Below are positions 1 to 9,676 of a stretch of 64,000 bases of DNA, piece after piece (position 1 is the stretch's first letter; every line of letters starts with the position of its first letter). Below the pieces are notes generated by a model. The model saw only the letters and a list, made by a program, of their open reading frames with translations, was not told the DNA's origin and searched no databases. This DNA comes from Burkholderiales bacterium (GTDB taxonomy: Bacteria > Pseudomonadota > Gammaproteobacteria > Burkholderiales > Eutrophovitaceae). The stretch is from positions 54,724-118,723 of the forward strand of contig JAOEKQ010000004.1 in NCBI GenBank assembly GCA_028379895.1, read 5' to 3'. The position numbers and the translations under genes are program-made.

Positions 1-707
1 GATCCGGTAAAGGTTAATGCTTGTCCTTGGTCACTCCAATCCGAGAGAACAAATCTTTCTCTGATTTGATCGTCAATTAGATGCTTGTGATGCGCATGGC
101 GGTGCGTGTGCCCATGAATAATTCTCTGGCAATTGTAAATCTTGAATGCGTCTTCCACTGTTTCAACTGATACGTCCATAATTTCTAAATCTTTGGTCTT
201 TTTTAACGCGTCACTTTTTCGTCGATAAGTCTTTGCATGATCATGTCGCTCTGGCAATGATAGTTTTAAAAAATTATGTGACCATTGATCTGTTCGGATT
301 AGAGATCGGATCGACTGGTATTCCTTGTCATCGGTGCACCACTGATCTCCATGACTTAGAAGGGTTCGTTGGCCATCTAGATTAAACAAATGTGGATCTG
401 AAAGTATGTGTGCGCCCGTAAGTGCAGAGAAGTGTTCACCGATTAAAAAGTCTCGGTTACCACGCATGATACTGAGTTTTGCTCCTGAACTCGTTAACTC
501 ATTTAACGCTGGCAAAATGCGCTGATGCAATTGGTTGTCGATGTCATCATCTCCAACCCAGTAATCAAACAAGTCACCCAGGATGAACAAATGATTACGG
601 TTCTCTGAGCATCTTTTCAGAAACCGTAAAAACACATCTAGCTTTACGGTTTCCGAAGAAGATAAGTGCAGGTCAGCAATAAAAATGAATTTATTGTTAA
701 GCATCAT
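1..707 (-). CDS. lpxH: UDP-2,3-diacylglucosamine diphosphatase LpxH, C-terminus cut by window edge
   Basis: LpxH hydrolyses UDP-2,3-diacylglucosamine to lipid X at the inner membrane during lipid A synthesis. Reading the minus strand from 707 gives about 235 codons with all the calcineurin-like metallophosphoesterase motifs in order: ADLHLS near residue 11, GDLFDYW, GNRDF, SHGDQW and a late GHTHRH. The E. coli protein is 240 aa, so only a few C-terminal residues lie off the window. Two ATGs are adjacent (707 and 704). An AGGG lies 3 nt before the first and 6 nt before the second, so 704 may be the real start. It follows ppiB by 29 nt on the same strand and is probably cotranscribed with it. 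Confidence 0.93.
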   Translation of the reverse strand, partial: MMLNNKFIFIADLHLSSSETVKLDVFLRFLKRCSENRNHLFILGDLFDYWVGDDDIDNQLHQRILPALNELTSSGAKLSIMRGNRDFLIGEHFSALTGAHILSDPHLFNLDGQRTLLSHGDQWCTDDKEYQSIRSLIRTDQWSHNFLKLSLPERHDHAKTYRRKSDALKKTKDLEIMDVSVETVEDAFKIYNCQRIIHGHTHRHAHHKHLIDDQIRERFVLSDWSDQGQALTFTG

Positions 708-736
708 TCACCCTATCACTTAGCTGTTGGACATCG

Positions 737-1237
737 TTAAATTCTAGAAGCACTCTCGATTGTTAATGTCTCGTCCGGTACATCTTGATGGAATCCACTG
801 GTTCCTGTAGGAACGTTTTTCATTTGATCAACGACCGGCTCGCCTTCGACAACTTTACCAAAAACGCAGTAACCGTAGCCTTGAGGTGTTTCCGATGAGA
901 AATTTAGGAAATCATTATTTGAGACGTTAATGAAGAATTGCGAGGTTGCCGAGTTGATATCGTTAGTTCGCGCCATTGCGACGGTATAGGCATCGTTTTT
1001 GAGGCCATTATTCGCTTCGTTCTCGATGGGTGGCTGAGTGTTTTTTTCCTTCATATTTGAGTCCATACCGCCACCCTGAACCATAAAACCATTGATAACT
1101 CTATGGAATATAGTGCCATTATAAAAATCAGAATCTACATATTTTAGAAAATTTTCTACAGTTTTCGGTGCTTTTTCTGCATTTAACTCAATGACAATGT
1201 CTCCCATTGATGTTTTTAATTTAACTTGTGTGGACAT
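737..1237 (-). CDS. ppiB: Peptidyl-prolyl cis-trans isomerase, cyclophilin type
   Basis: A cytoplasmic-type cyclophilin that isomerises X-Pro bonds during protein folding. The 166 residues are one cyclophilin domain without signal peptide. The core motif [13 protein letters not shown] spans residues 44-56 and carries the catalytic Arg, Phe and Gln. [16 protein letters not shown] lies near residues 89-104. The length fits E. coli PpiB (164 aa) rather than periplasmic PpiA. It lies directly upstream of lpxH on the minus strand, a ppiB-lpxH pairing common in gammaproteobacteria, and is divergent from cysS. Confidence 0.95.
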   Translation of the reverse strand: MSTQVKLKTSMGDIVIELNAEKAPKTVENFLKYVDSDFYNGTIFHRVINGFMVQGGGMDSNMKEKNTQPPIENEANNGLKNDAYTVAMARTNDINSATSQFFINVSNNDFLNFSSETPQGYGYCVFGKVVEGEPVVDQMKNVPTGTSGFHQDVPDETLTIESASRI

Positions 1238-1391
1238 TAACTTCTCTCTGTGATGTTGTGTGAATATTAGATTGTAATTACCCTAGCTCATAAATCCTGA
1301 GGTGGATGAATTGCATCCGTGCATTTGGGTCTCTAACGATATCAGAAACTTTGCCAAAGGGTTTTTTTAACCAGCTCGCTGATGACTTTAA

Positions 1392-1420
1392 GGTGGAACG
1401 CGAAGGCGCTCTGTTATACT
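1392..1420 (+). promoter_or_regulatory. Extended -10 promoter for cysS
   Basis: A TGT-TATACT extended -10 element is at 1412-1420. The expected -35 position (1392-1397) is poor, as is usual for extended -10 promoters. Transcription would start near 1427, about 75 nt before the cysS start. Confidence 0.5.
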
Positions 1421-1501
1421 TCGCATCTTTAAACCTGAGGTAAATCGAGTCTTTCACCGAGGGCATGACTTTTATATTGCGTGATCGATAGAAACATAAA
1501 T

Positions 1502-2875
1502 ATGCTGAAAATTTTCAACTCCCTGACGCGTAAGAAAGATATTTTTAAACCAATTCAAGATAATTCCGTTCGAATGTATGTGTGTGGAATGACGGTTTAT
1601 GACTTTTGTCACTTAGGTCACGCTCGAGTGATGGTTGTATTTGACTTGGTGCGACGATGGCTCAAAGTCTCTGGTTATGACGTTCTTTATATTCGTAACA
1701 TTACGGATATTGATGACAAGATTATTAACCGAGCGAATGAAAACCAAGAGTCATTTTTAGAGTTAACTGAGCGATTTACTCAGGCCATGAATGAAGATGC
1801 CCTAGCACTTGGAGTGATGCCGCCAGATGCAGAGCCGAAGGCTTCAGATAATATTCCTCAGATGATTTCACTTATTGAGCAATTATTTGAAAAGGGCCTG
1901 GCATACGCCAATCCTAATGGAGATGTTTACTACCCGGTTAATAAATTTGAGCGGTATGGACGCTTATCAGGAAAGTCGCTAGATGATCAAAGGGCTGGGG
2001 AGCGGGTAGATATAAACCATGATAAGAAGCATCCAATGGATTTTGTTTTGTGGAAAGGTGCAAAGCCAAACGAACCCTCTTGGTCGTCCCCTTGGGGGAA
2101 GGGTCGGCCCGGTTGGCACATTGAATGCTCGGCAATGAGTGAGCGATATTTAGGCGCACATTTTGATATCCATGGAGGCGGACAAGACCTCCAATTTCCC
2201 CATCATGAAAACGAAATTGCGCAGTCTGAGGGTGCTCACGAGCATGATTATGTGAATTATTGGATGCACAATGGGTTTGTTCGCGTTGATGAGGAAAAGA
2301 TGTCCAAGTCATTGGGTAATTTTTTTACAGTTAGAGAGATATTGAAGAAGTATGATCCCGAGGTTGTTCGCTTTTTCATTCTTAGAGCTCATTATAGAAG
2401 TCCTTTGAACTACTCCGATAACCATTTAAACGACGCGAAAGCGAGTTTAAGTCGGTTGTATACCGCCCTAAAAAAGGTTGGTGATCATAGTATAGGTGGT
2501 GGTGTTGATTGGAGTCATCCCATAGCTAAAAAATTTAGGGAGGCATTGAATGATGACTTCAATACATCTGACGCTATTTCGGTATTATTCGATTTGGCGA
2601 GCGATTTAAATCGAGATGGCAGGCAGGAAACGGCTCAATTGCTAAAGGGACTCTCCGGAATTTTGGGTTTACTGGAACGTGACCCTTCTGAATTTCTGCA
2701 GTCTGGCGTGGCTTTTAGTTTATCGGCAGGTGATATTGAAATGATGATTAATAAGCGAAACGAGGCTCGCGCGAACAAGGATTTTGCAAAGGCAGACCTC
2801 TTGAGGCAGGAGTTATTGGATGCTGGCGTTATCTTGGAGGATAATTCAGGAAAGACTACTTGGCGCAGAGCTTAG
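1502..2875 (+). CDS. cysS: Cysteinyl-tRNA synthetase
   Basis: Class I aminoacyl-tRNA synthetase that charges tRNA-Cys. From the ATG at 1502 the protein is 457 aa and begins [10 protein letters not shown] like the E. coli enzyme (461 aa). An in-frame GTG at 1481 would add seven residues with no family support. The zinc-ligand cysteine is in YVCGMT (C28), the HIGH motif is HLGH at 37-40, and KMSKS is at 266-270. [18 protein letters not shown] carries the other zinc ligands. Its stop overlaps the convergent dnaJ stop by 4 nt, leaving no room for a separate terminator between them. Confidence 0.97.
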   Translation: MLKIFNSLTRKKDIFKPIQDNSVRMYVCGMTVYDFCHLGHARVMVVFDLVRRWLKVSGYDVLYIRNITDIDDKIINRANENQESFLELTERFTQAMNEDALALGVMPPDAEPKASDNIPQMISLIEQLFEKGLAYANPNGDVYYPVNKFERYGRLSGKSLDDQRAGERVDINHDKKHPMDFVLWKGAKPNEPSWSSPWGKGRPGWHIECSAMSERYLGAHFDIHGGGQDLQFPHHENEIAQSEGAHEHDYVNYWMHNGFVRVDEEKMSKSLGNFFTVREILKKYDPEVVRFFILRAHYRSPLNYSDNHLNDAKASLSRLYTALKKVGDHSIGGGVDWSHPIAKKFREALNDDFNTSDAISVLFDLASDLNRDGRQETAQLLKGLSGILGLLERDPSEFLQSGVAFSLSAGDIEMMINKRNEARANKDFAKADLLRQELLDAGVILEDNSGKTTWRRA

Positions 2876-3993
2876 CCGTCAAAGAAACTTTTGACCTTAT
2901 CCATCCAAGATTTTGCCCTTGGACTGTGTAAATTTGAGTTCGATTGATTAATTTCCTCAAGGTCTGCTAGTAATTCCTTTTGTCTCTTAGTCAAGTTGAC
3001 GGGAGTTTCTACGACTACGTGGCACATAAGGTCTCCATGCCCATTACTGCGAACACCTTTAATTCCTTTGCCACGTAATCTGAAGACTTTTCCTGTTTGA
3101 GTTTCTGCTGGGACTTTTATTTTAGCTGATCCCTCGAGAGTAGGAATTTGAATTTCACCGCCTAGTGCTGCAACGCTAAAGCTAATTGGCATTTCGCAGT
3201 GTAAATTATTTCCATCTCGTGTAAAAACTTCATGCTCAGGAATATTTATGACCACATAAAGATCGCCCGAAGGACCTCCATTGACACCAGCTTCACCCTC
3301 TGCCGAAAGTCGAATTCGGTCACCCTGATCCACACCCGCAGGAATCTTTACTGATAAAGTTTTATGGTCTCTTGTCCTACCTTGTCCGCTACAAGCACTA
3401 CATGGTGTCTTAATAACCTTCCCGCTACCTTGGCAATCCGGACATGTCTGAGCTACGGAAAAAAACCCTTGAGTGACTCGAACTTGACCTTGGCCTTGAC
3501 AGGTTGGGCAAGTGACAGGCTTTGTACCCGCTTTAGCCCCCGAACCGTTACATTTTTCACACTGATTGTAGGAGGGGATACGAATTTTTGTTTCTGTGCC
3601 TCGTGCCGCCTCTTCAAGTGAAATTTCCAGGTTATATTTTAAATCGGCACCGCGATATACATTTGAACGTCCGCCTCCGCGTCCACCACCAAAAATATCT
3701 CCAAAGATATCGCCAAATGAGTCCGAAAACCCTCCAAATCCCCCCGCACCTCGTCCGCCAGATTGTTGATCGAGGCCTGCGTGACCGTACTGATCATAAA
3801 CGGCTCTTTTTTCGGAGTCCGACAACACTTCGTAAGCTTCTTTGACTTCAGTGAAGTGATTCTCAGCCTCGGGATCATCTGGATTCTTATCCGGATGAAA
3901 TTTCATGGCAAGACGCCGATAGACTTTTTTAAGGTCGCTATCGGACGCATCGCGATTCACTCCAAGGACTTGGTAATAATCTCGTTTTGCCAT
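2872..3993 (-). CDS. dnaJ: Chaperone DnaJ
   Basis: Hsp40 co-chaperone that delivers substrates to DnaK and stimulates its ATPase. The 373-residue protein has full type I architecture. It has an N-terminal J domain with HPD at 33-35 and a Gly/Phe-rich linker around 75-105. Four zinc-finger repeats follow ([32 protein letters not shown]), then the C-terminal substrate-binding domains. It lies downstream of dnaK on the minus strand, after a 95-nt gap that contains a hairpin likely to reduce dnaJ transcription relative to dnaK. Confidence 0.97.
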   Translation of the reverse strand: MAKRDYYQVLGVNRDASDSDLKKVYRRLAMKFHPDKNPDDPEAENHFTEVKEAYEVLSDSEKRAVYDQYGHAGLDQQSGGRGAGGFGGFSDSFGDIFGDIFGGGRGGGRSNVYRGADLKYNLEISLEEAARGTETKIRIPSYNQCEKCNGSGAKAGTKPVTCPTCQGQGQVRVTQGFFSVAQTCPDCQGSGKVIKTPCSACSGQGRTRDHKTLSVKIPAGVDQGDRIRLSAEGEAGVNGGPSGDLYVVINIPEHEVFTRDGNNLHCEMPISFSVAALGGEIQIPTLEGSAKIKVPAETQTGKVFRLRGKGIKGVRSNGHGDLMCHVVVETPVNLTKRQKELLADLEEINQSNSNLHSPRAKSWMDKVKSFFDG

Positions 3994-4032
3994 AATTTCT
4001 TTTCTGCTTTGAGTTCTTTTTGTAAATGCAAA

Positions 4033-4061
4033 ATGGTCGGAAGGGTTCCCTTCTCGACCAT
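4033..4061 (-). terminator. Hairpin between dnaK and dnaJ (attenuator or processing site)
   Basis: Arms of 13-14 nt (ATGGTCGAGAAGGG and CCCTTCCGACCAT on the minus strand) pair with one bulged base around an AA loop. A TTTTGCATTT stretch follows in the direction of transcription. This resembles a leaky intrinsic terminator that would lower dnaJ relative to dnaK, or a stabilising or cleavage structure. Confidence 0.6.
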
Positions 4062-4088
4062 TAATTTCCTACACTATTCGTGGTTGCA

Positions 4089-6017
4089 CTATGACGACGC
4101 TTTTTTATCGTCTTTGACTTCTTCAAATTCAGCATCAACTACGTCGCCTTCATCCTCAGGAGCGCCGTTTTGATTTCCACCGGTTTGAGTTTCTTCAGCT
4201 TGTTCTGCATACATTTTTTCAGCTAAAGACTGAGCAAGACCCGATAAAGCTTCTGATTTGGCTTCAATATCGGTCTTATCGCCACTCTTTAATGCTTCTT
4301 CAGCCTCTTTTGCGGCATTTTCTATGTTTGCTTTTTCTTCCTCCGAAACCTTATCCTCGTTCTCAGCGAGAGTTTTTCTCACGCTGTGAATTAATGAATC
4401 GCACTGATTTCTAACGTCAACTAATTCTCTCGCTTTCTTATCGTCTTCAGCATGCGCCTCTGCGTCCTTAACCATATTTTCAATTTCTTCATCTGACAAG
4501 CCAGAATTTGCCTTTATAGTTATCTTATTTTCCTTTCCGGTCGCCTTATCTTTGGCTGAGACGTGAAGGATTCCGTTAGCATCAATATCGAAATTTACCT
4601 CGATTTGAGGCATGCCTCGAGCTGCCGAGGGGATATCTGTTAGGTTGAATTGACCCAAAGATTTATTGTCTTTCGACATTTCACGTTCTCCTTGGAGAAC
4701 ATGAATTGTTACCGCAGTTTGGTTGTCTTCAGCAGTCGAAAAGACTTGATTTGCTTTGGTTGGTATCGTGGTATTTTTTTCAATCAACTTGGTCATGACA
4801 CCGCCTAAAGTCTCAATTCCTAAAGATAACGGTGTAACGTCAAGCAGCAACACATCTTTGACATCCCCCCGTAGCACTCCACCCTGAATCGCTGCTCCCA
4901 CGGCGACAGCTTCATCGGGATTAACGTCTCTTCGTGGATCCTTATCGAAAAAGCCCTTTACGGTTTCTTGAACTTTTGGCATTCTTGTCATGCCTCCAAC
5001 GAGGATGACATCGTCTATGTCGGAAGTCTTTACTCCAGCATCTTTGATTGCTACACGGCAAGGTTCTATCGTCCTGCTTATGAGGTCATCAACGAGACTT
5101 TCAAGTTTAGCTCGAGTTATCTTAACGTTGAGGTGTTTCGGCCCTGATGCATCAGCCGTTACGTAAGGGAGGTTTACATCAGTCTGTTGGCCGGAGGATA
5201 GTTCGATTTTCGCTTTTTCAGCAGCCTCTTTTAGACGCTGTAGTGCTAAAACGTCGCCACGTAAATCGACACCTTGTTCTTTTTTAAATTCATCCGCGAG
5301 ATAATCAATGATCCGTTGGTCAAAGTCTTCGCCACCAAGGAAAGTATCCCCGTTTGTTGAGAGCACTTCGAATTGATGCTCTCCGTCGACTTCAGCGATT
5401 TCGATAATTGAGACGTCAAAGGTTCCGCCCCCTAGGTCGTAAATAGCAATTGTCCGATCGCCCTGTTTCTTATCCATCCCAAAAGCTAGAGCGGCGGCAG
5501 TCGGTTCATTAATGATCCGCTTAACTTCCAACCCCGCAATCTTCCCTGCATCCTTAGTAGCTTGTCGTTGAGAATCGTTGAAGTACGCGGGTACCGTGAT
5601 TACGGCCTCTGTAACTTCTTCGCCAAGATAGTCCTCAGCAGTTTTTTTCATTTTCATTAAAACCTGTGCTGAGATCTCTGGGGGAGCACTTTGTTTTCCT
5701 CTTACCTCTACCCAGGCATCGCCATTTTTGGCACCGACGATCGAAAATGGAGAGTTTTCCTTTGCTTTGGCAACTTCCGCATCTTTAAAACGACGACCGA
5801 TCAGTCGCTTTACCGCATATAGCGTATTTTTTGGGTTTGTTACGGCTTGCCTTTTTGCTGGGGCGCCGACAAGCACCTCATCTTCATCGGTATAAGCAAT
5901 AATTGAAGGAGTCGTTCGTCCTCCTTCTGCATTTTCGAGCACTTTAGCTTCGCCGCCATCCATGACCGCGATGCACGAATTTGTAGTTCCTAAGTCAATA
6001 CCAATAATTCTGCCCAT
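4089..6017 (-). CDS. dnaK: Chaperone DnaK (Hsp70)
   Basis: ATP-dependent cytoplasmic Hsp70. The ATG at 6017 gives [15 protein letters not shown], matching the universal DnaK start, for a protein of 642 aa. A TTG five codons upstream would overlap its own GAGG ribosome site, which sits 9 nt before 6017. Phosphate-binding motifs [10 protein letters not shown] and [11 protein letters not shown] are present. The C-terminus has the acidic GrpE/DnaK-type tail with DAEFEEVKD. It lies between grpE and dnaJ and has its own sigma-32-like promoter in the 67-nt grpE-dnaK gap. Confidence 0.98.
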   Translation of the reverse strand: MGRIIGIDLGTTNSCIAVMDGGEAKVLENAEGGRTTPSIIAYTDEDEVLVGAPAKRQAVTNPKNTLYAVKRLIGRRFKDAEVAKAKENSPFSIVGAKNGDAWVEVRGKQSAPPEISAQVLMKMKKTAEDYLGEEVTEAVITVPAYFNDSQRQATKDAGKIAGLEVKRIINEPTAAALAFGMDKKQGDRTIAIYDLGGGTFDVSIIEIAEVDGEHQFEVLSTNGDTFLGGEDFDQRIIDYLADEFKKEQGVDLRGDVLALQRLKEAAEKAKIELSSGQQTDVNLPYVTADASGPKHLNVKITRAKLESLVDDLISRTIEPCRVAIKDAGVKTSDIDDVILVGGMTRMPKVQETVKGFFDKDPRRDVNPDEAVAVGAAIQGGVLRGDVKDVLLLDVTPLSLGIETLGGVMTKLIEKNTTIPTKANQVFSTAEDNQTAVTIHVLQGEREMSKDNKSLGQFNLTDIPSAARGMPQIEVNFDIDANGILHVSAKDKATGKENKITIKANSGLSDEEIENMVKDAEAHAEDDKKARELVDVRNQCDSLIHSVRKTLAENEDKVSEEEKANIENAAKEAEEALKSGDKTDIEAKSEALSGLAQSLAEKMYAEQAEETQTGGNQNGAPEDEGDVVDAEFEEVKDDKKASS

Positions 6018-6052
6018 GTCTGTAATCCTCAAATTCTAAAATATTTGTTTTT

Positions 6053-6080
6053 AAATTGGGTCAATAAATATTTTTTCAAC
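6053..6080 (-). promoter_or_regulatory. Sigma-32 (heat-shock) promoter for dnaK
   Basis: On the minus strand GTTGAAA (6080-6074), a 13-nt spacer and CCCAATTT (6060-6053) match the sigma-32 consensus CTTGAAA / CCCCATNT at 6 of 7 and 7 of 8 positions. It lies just after the grpE stop, so dnaK-dnaJ can be induced separately from grpE. Confidence 0.65.
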
Positions 6081-6084
6081 CCTT

Positions 6085-6678
6085 TTACTCTTTACTTTTA
6101 GCCACGCTAACTAAGGCTGGCCTAATCAGACGGTCGTTAAGTAGATATCCTTTTTGAAAAACGCTCAAAATCGTATTGGCCGATTCGTCCGAATCCAATG
6201 CACTCATGGCTTGGTGTTTATATGGATCGAGGGTTTCTCCCATTGGATCAATTTCCTGAATGCCAAAGGTTTCAAAAACTTTTGATAATTGTTTTAGGGT
6301 TAGATCAACACCGTCTTTAATAGCTTCGAAAGTCACGTTGTCGGCCACAAGTGCCGCCTCGAGACTATCTTTCACAACAAGAAGTTCCGTCGAAAAACGC
6401 TCTAAGGCGTATTTGTGTGCCCCAGCCACGTCCGCTTGAGATCTTTTTCGAACATTTTCTAGTTCTGCTGTAGCACGTAACCATGAGTCCTTGTGTTTCT
6501 CAATCTCAGCAGTAGCCTCCTCGAGTTGTTCTTCGAGGCTCTTTGACATCTTTGCAGTCGATAGTCCGCCTACCTCATCATTTTTAGGGTTGAGAGGCTC
6601 AGATTCCTCGCCTAGTTTAGGGTTAGCCTCCAAGGGATCCATTCCCTCGACTTCTTGTTCCGCTTCTTTTTTTGACAT
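6085..6678 (-). CDS. grpE: Nucleotide exchange factor GrpE
   Basis: GrpE releases ADP from DnaK. The ATG at 6678 gives 197 aa starting MSKKEAEQEVEG, preceded by GGAG 8 nt upstream. A longer in-frame reading to 6702 lacks such a site and adds an unrelated hydrophobic stretch. An acidic N-terminus leads into the long helical coiled coil (about residues 45-105, rich in E, A and L, containing ENVRKRSQADV). The C-terminal beta domain follows, with QEIDPMGETLDPYKHQAM and a late VSVFQKGYLLNDRLIRPA-like segment. First gene of grpE-dnaK-dnaJ. Confidence 0.97.
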   Translation of the reverse strand: MSKKEAEQEVEGMDPLEANPKLGEESEPLNPKNDEVGGLSTAKMSKSLEEQLEEATAEIEKHKDSWLRATAELENVRKRSQADVAGAHKYALERFSTELLVVKDSLEAALVADNVTFEAIKDGVDLTLKQLSKVFETFGIQEIDPMGETLDPYKHQAMSALDSDESANTILSVFQKGYLLNDRLIRPALVSVAKSKE

Positions 6679-6708
6679 AAAAAATACTCCATAAATTCCC
6701 AATTGTTT

Positions 6709-6736
6709 AAGTGAGGGTGAAATTTATTATTTCAAG
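6709..6736 (-). promoter_or_regulatory. Sigma-32-like promoter for grpE
   Basis: On the minus strand CTTGAAA (6736-6730) is a perfect heat-shock -35. A 13-nt spacer leads to CCTCACTT (6716-6709), a weaker match to CCCCATNT. The spacer length is identical to those at the dnaK and htpG sites. Confidence 0.55.
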
Positions 6737-6812
6737 GGCGGCTTAACTTTAGATACTGAGCTTTATTCTGATAACCTAACCAATGAGTTAATTCAGAATT
6801 AGTGGAGGACGT

Positions 6813-7403
6813 ATGTGGCAACTGCCGAGTTTGAGGCTAACCAGAACAGTAATTTTTTTAATTTCTTATGGAATTGTTAACTTTGCTTGTTCTGCTCCTT
6901 TGGTCCATATCGGGGCAAGTTCGTACAGCATATTAGGCCAGTCCTCGCTCATTTTAAGCGCTGAAATGCGAGCTAAAGGCCCGCTTGGCGATGACGGAAG
7001 GCGCCATCCAGCAAAGACCAAATGGGATTTACAATGGCGTTTTAAACATAAAGAATTGAGTGCTCGGTGTGGCGTGGATTCTGTGCAAGTATCCCTTGGC
7101 ATTACTCACACGAAGCCTGTGTGGAGGAACAAGAGCGACGCCAGCCAGTCCTTGATAGATCGGTGGGACAAGTTTGAGCGGGCGTTACTAGCAATCCAGA
7201 GGCAGCACGAAGACCTTGCCATGAGGGCTGCACAAGAAATCGAGGATAGCGTACTTGACGTAACACCTCAAAAAACATGCGAGGAACTGGAAACAATGGT
7301 TGGCGCTATCGTTAGAAACCTAAAAGAAAAGTATCGAGCGCTAAAAATTGATTACGAGTCTAGTACTGATTATGGTCGTCGCATGGGGTTAAGCTTAATG
7401 TGA
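6813..7403 (+). CDS. Secreted DUF922-like protein with degraded metalloprotease motif
   Basis: A 196-residue exported protein resembling DUF922, annotated in databases as predicted secreted Zn-dependent protease. An N-terminal hydrophobic segment (residues 11-28, ending ACSA) looks like a signal peptide. SSYSILGQSS, the GPLGDDGRRHPAKTKWDLQW block, and paired cysteines at 86 and 156 fit the family. Where I expect HExxH before the conserved helix, the sequence is IQRQH (128-132) followed by EDLAMRAAQEIE, so the first His and the catalytic Glu appear lost. GGAGG lies 4 nt before the ATG. It is divergent from grpE and convergent with hemH. The family call is from memory of the motif pattern. Confidence 0.6.
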   Translation: MWQLPSLRLTRTVIFLISYGIVNFACSAPLVHIGASSYSILGQSSLILSAEMRAKGPLGDDGRRHPAKTKWDLQWRFKHKELSARCGVDSVQVSLGITHTKPVWRNKSDASQSLIDRWDKFERALLAIQRQHEDLAMRAAQEIEDSVLDVTPQKTCEELETMVGAIVRNLKEKYRALKIDYESSTDYGRRMGLSLM

Positions 7404-7433
7404 GTTCAAGACGCTCGTTGTAGCTAGGTCGGA

Positions 7434-8537
7434 TCAATTTTTAGCTCCGTATTTTAAGGCCTCAGTCCTGCTCGTAACCGCCTTATGATCAGCCTCGCCA
7501 GGAGATTTTTCTTGGTTGAGCCATCCTCCAAGGTGATCTAAAACAATTTGGTGTAGTCCTTCGACCCAGCTTGGGCTGTCATTCAGACATGGAATGTAAT
7601 GGAATTCACCACCCCCATGAGTTAAAAATTCTTCTCTGTTTTCCATGTTGATCTCTTCAAGAGTTTCTAAACAATCTGCCACGAAGCCAGGACAGAACAC
7701 ATCCATCCTGCTAAGCCCTTTCCCCCCCAAATCCTTCATGGCCTCGATGGTATAGGGTTTTAGCCATTCAGCCCTACCAAAACGAGACTGAAACGTTGTA
7801 ATTATATTTTCATGGTCAAAATCTAGTTGTGCGGCCAGGAGCCTACTGGTTTTATAACACTCACAGTGGTAGGGGTCTCCCTTGGTGAGGCTGAATTTTG
7901 GCACACCGTGATATGAGAGGACTAATTTTTCGGGTTTACCGTGAGATGCCCAATATTCTTTCACTCTATCTGAGAGCGCGTTAATGTAGCCACTGTGGTC
8001 GTGATAATGTTTTATTAGGCGAATGCCTGGAAGGTTTCGTACTTTCTTGAGGCTATCGAAAACCGCATCATAGATGCTCCCGGTTGTGCTCGAATTGTAT
8101 TGGGGGTAAAGCGGAACGACTAATATTTGATCGCATCCTTCGGCCCGAAGTTGGGTCAGTCTTTCATCTACAGAAGGCTTACCATAACGCATCGCTGATT
8201 TAACGATAACTTTTTGGGGTGTTTGCTCGTTAAATTTTGATTGTATTAATTCCGCTTGCTTTTCGGTGAAGATCCTCAGCGGAGAGCCTTCATCAGACCA
8301 GATGACAGCATACTTTTTCGCCGAGGCTTTTGGTCTTATTCGAAGAATAATTACGTTCAGAATCAACCACCATATCGCCCTGGGAATTTCAACCACTCGT
8401 GGATCCCACAAAAATTCGCTGAGGTATTTTCTTACTGATTTTTTAGTGGGCGCTTCTGGAGTTCCAAGGTTTACAAGTAACACACCTACGTGAGCGATAG
8501 AGCCATGGGTATATTCTGATTCTTTTTGAAGTTTCAT
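7434..8537 (-). CDS. hemH: Ferrochelatase
   Basis: HemH inserts Fe2+ into protoporphyrin IX, the last step of protoheme synthesis. The N-terminal VGVLLVNLGTPEAPT, the central SYHGVPK with its catalytic His, TFQSRFGRAEWLKPYT and CPGFVADCLETLEE are all family signatures. At 367 aa it is longer than the E. coli enzyme (320 aa) because of a C-terminal tail rich in charged residues. It lies 28 nt after hrcA on the same strand and may be transcribed with it. Confidence 0.96.
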   Translation of the reverse strand: MKLQKESEYTHGSIAHVGVLLVNLGTPEAPTKKSVRKYLSEFLWDPRVVEIPRAIWWLILNVIILRIRPKASAKKYAVIWSDEGSPLRIFTEKQAELIQSKFNEQTPQKVIVKSAMRYGKPSVDERLTQLRAEGCDQILVVPLYPQYNSSTTGSIYDAVFDSLKKVRNLPGIRLIKHYHDHSGYINALSDRVKEYWASHGKPEKLVLSYHGVPKFSLTKGDPYHCECYKTSRLLAAQLDFDHENIITTFQSRFGRAEWLKPYTIEAMKDLGGKGLSRMDVFCPGFVADCLETLEEINMENREEFLTHGGGEFHYIPCLNDSPSWVEGLHQIVLDHLGGWLNQEKSPGEADHKAVTSRTEALKYGAKN

Positions 8538-8565
8538 ATTTTTTAGATTACAGGTGGATCAAAGA

Positions 8566-9582
8566 CTATGGATGGGACAGCGCTCCAGACAAAAGTTTCG
8601 CCGTAATATCTACTATGGGTATGACTCTTTCATAAGCCATTCTTGTGGGACCGATTACGCCAACGGTTCCAACGACTTGGCCATTGACTTGATAAGGCGC
8701 CGTTACTACGCTGCACTCGTCTAACGGCACTAAGCCAGATTCGCCGCCGATATATATTTGCACCCCGTTAGCTCGATCACTCGTATCAAGTAATTGAAGG
8801 ATCCCAGTTTTTTTATCAAACATGTCGAAAAGAGTTCTTAAACTGTTGATATTTGTTGAGAGGTCATGAACGTTTAACAGATTTTTTTCTCCAGATACGA
8901 TGTATTCTTCACTCTTCAATGAGTTTTCCTCACCAGCTGATATTGCCAGGGTCATTAACTGAGAAATATTGTCTTTAAGCTGTTTGAGTTCCCCTTGTAT
9001 CCGAGATTTGATCGCATCGAAGGACATTCCTGCATAATTTTGATTCAGATAGTTTGTTGCCTGTGTAAGTTCGGATTCTGTGAAGTGACGGGAGGCCTCA
9101 AGTACTTTATTTTGAACGTCTCCATCTGGTGTAACCACAATGAGTAATATTCGTTGGTCAGATAGAGAGACAAATTCGATATGTCGAAATGAGCCACTTT
9201 GGCGAACTGGCGATTTGACTACGCCAGCAAATCGCGTGAGATCAGAAAGTAACTGTGAGGCTGTGGATATCAATCCATTAGCACTATCAGGTCGGAATTG
9301 GTCTTCGATTTCATGCAGCTCTATTGAGTCAAGTGGCTGAACAGTGAGCAGTGAGTCAACGAACAAACGATATCCAAGTGGCGTTGGGATTCGACCTGCT
9401 GACGTGTGCGGGCTGGCGATAAAGCCCATTTCTTCGAGGTCAGCCATAATATTTCGTATGCTGGCCGGGCTCAGTTCCAGCCCCGAGGATTTTGCTAGCT
9501 GTCGCGACCCAATAGGCTGACCATCTGAAATATGCTTCTCAATAAGCGATTTCAGTAAAATTCGTGATCTTTCGTTCATCAT
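8566..9582 (-). CDS. hrcA: Heat-inducible transcription repressor HrcA
   Basis: HrcA represses chaperone genes by binding CIRCE inverted repeats. The 338-residue protein has the winged-helix N-terminus with GQPIGSRQLAKSSGLELSP and SIRNIMADLEEMGFIASPH, then SAGRIPTPLGYRLFVD. The GAF-like dimerisation core and C-terminal GVIGPTRMAYERVIP complete it. The chaperone genes in this window carry sigma-32-like sites but no recognisable CIRCE, so the HrcA target (often groESL) is probably elsewhere. It is divergent from nadK across an 80-94-nt gap. Confidence 0.95.
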   Translation of the reverse strand: MMNERSRILLKSLIEKHISDGQPIGSRQLAKSSGLELSPASIRNIMADLEEMGFIASPHTSAGRIPTPLGYRLFVDSLLTVQPLDSIELHEIEDQFRPDSANGLISTASQLLSDLTRFAGVVKSPVRQSGSFRHIEFVSLSDQRILLIVVTPDGDVQNKVLEASRHFTESELTQATNYLNQNYAGMSFDAIKSRIQGELKQLKDNISQLMTLAISAGEENSLKSEEYIVSGEKNLLNVHDLSTNINSLRTLFDMFDKKTGILQLLDTSDRANGVQIYIGGESGLVPLDECSVVTAPYQVNGQVVGTVGVIGPTRMAYERVIPIVDITAKLLSGALSHP

Positions 9583-9641
9583 ATTTTCATTTTACAAACT
9601 TTTTGTCTTCGATTTGGGTTTTTTTATTTAGTAGAATTTGC

Positions 9642-9657
9642 GATGATGCAAATCATC
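9642..9657. repeat. Inverted repeat between hrcA and nadK
   Basis: GATGAT-GCAA-ATCATC is a perfect 6-bp inverted repeat 20 nt upstream of the nadK ATG, in the divergent hrcA/nadK gap. It could be an operator or a short hairpin. It is not the CIRCE sequence. Confidence 0.3.
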
Positions 9658-9676
9658 TCTCGTGTATAACGTAAAT

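Noticed and set aside
1278..1466. 62-codon minus-strand open frame between ppiB and cysS
   Set aside because: It covers the cysS promoter on the opposite strand, has no recognisable domain and no convincing ribosome site. I treat it as chance.
1938..2312. 124-codon minus-strand frame inside cysS
   Set aside because: Antisense shadow of a conserved enzyme gene, with no protein-like features.
7050..7075. GAGTGCT near 7060 as a CIRCE half-site
   Set aside because: It lies inside the DUF922 coding region with no partner TTAGCACTC. It is not an operator.
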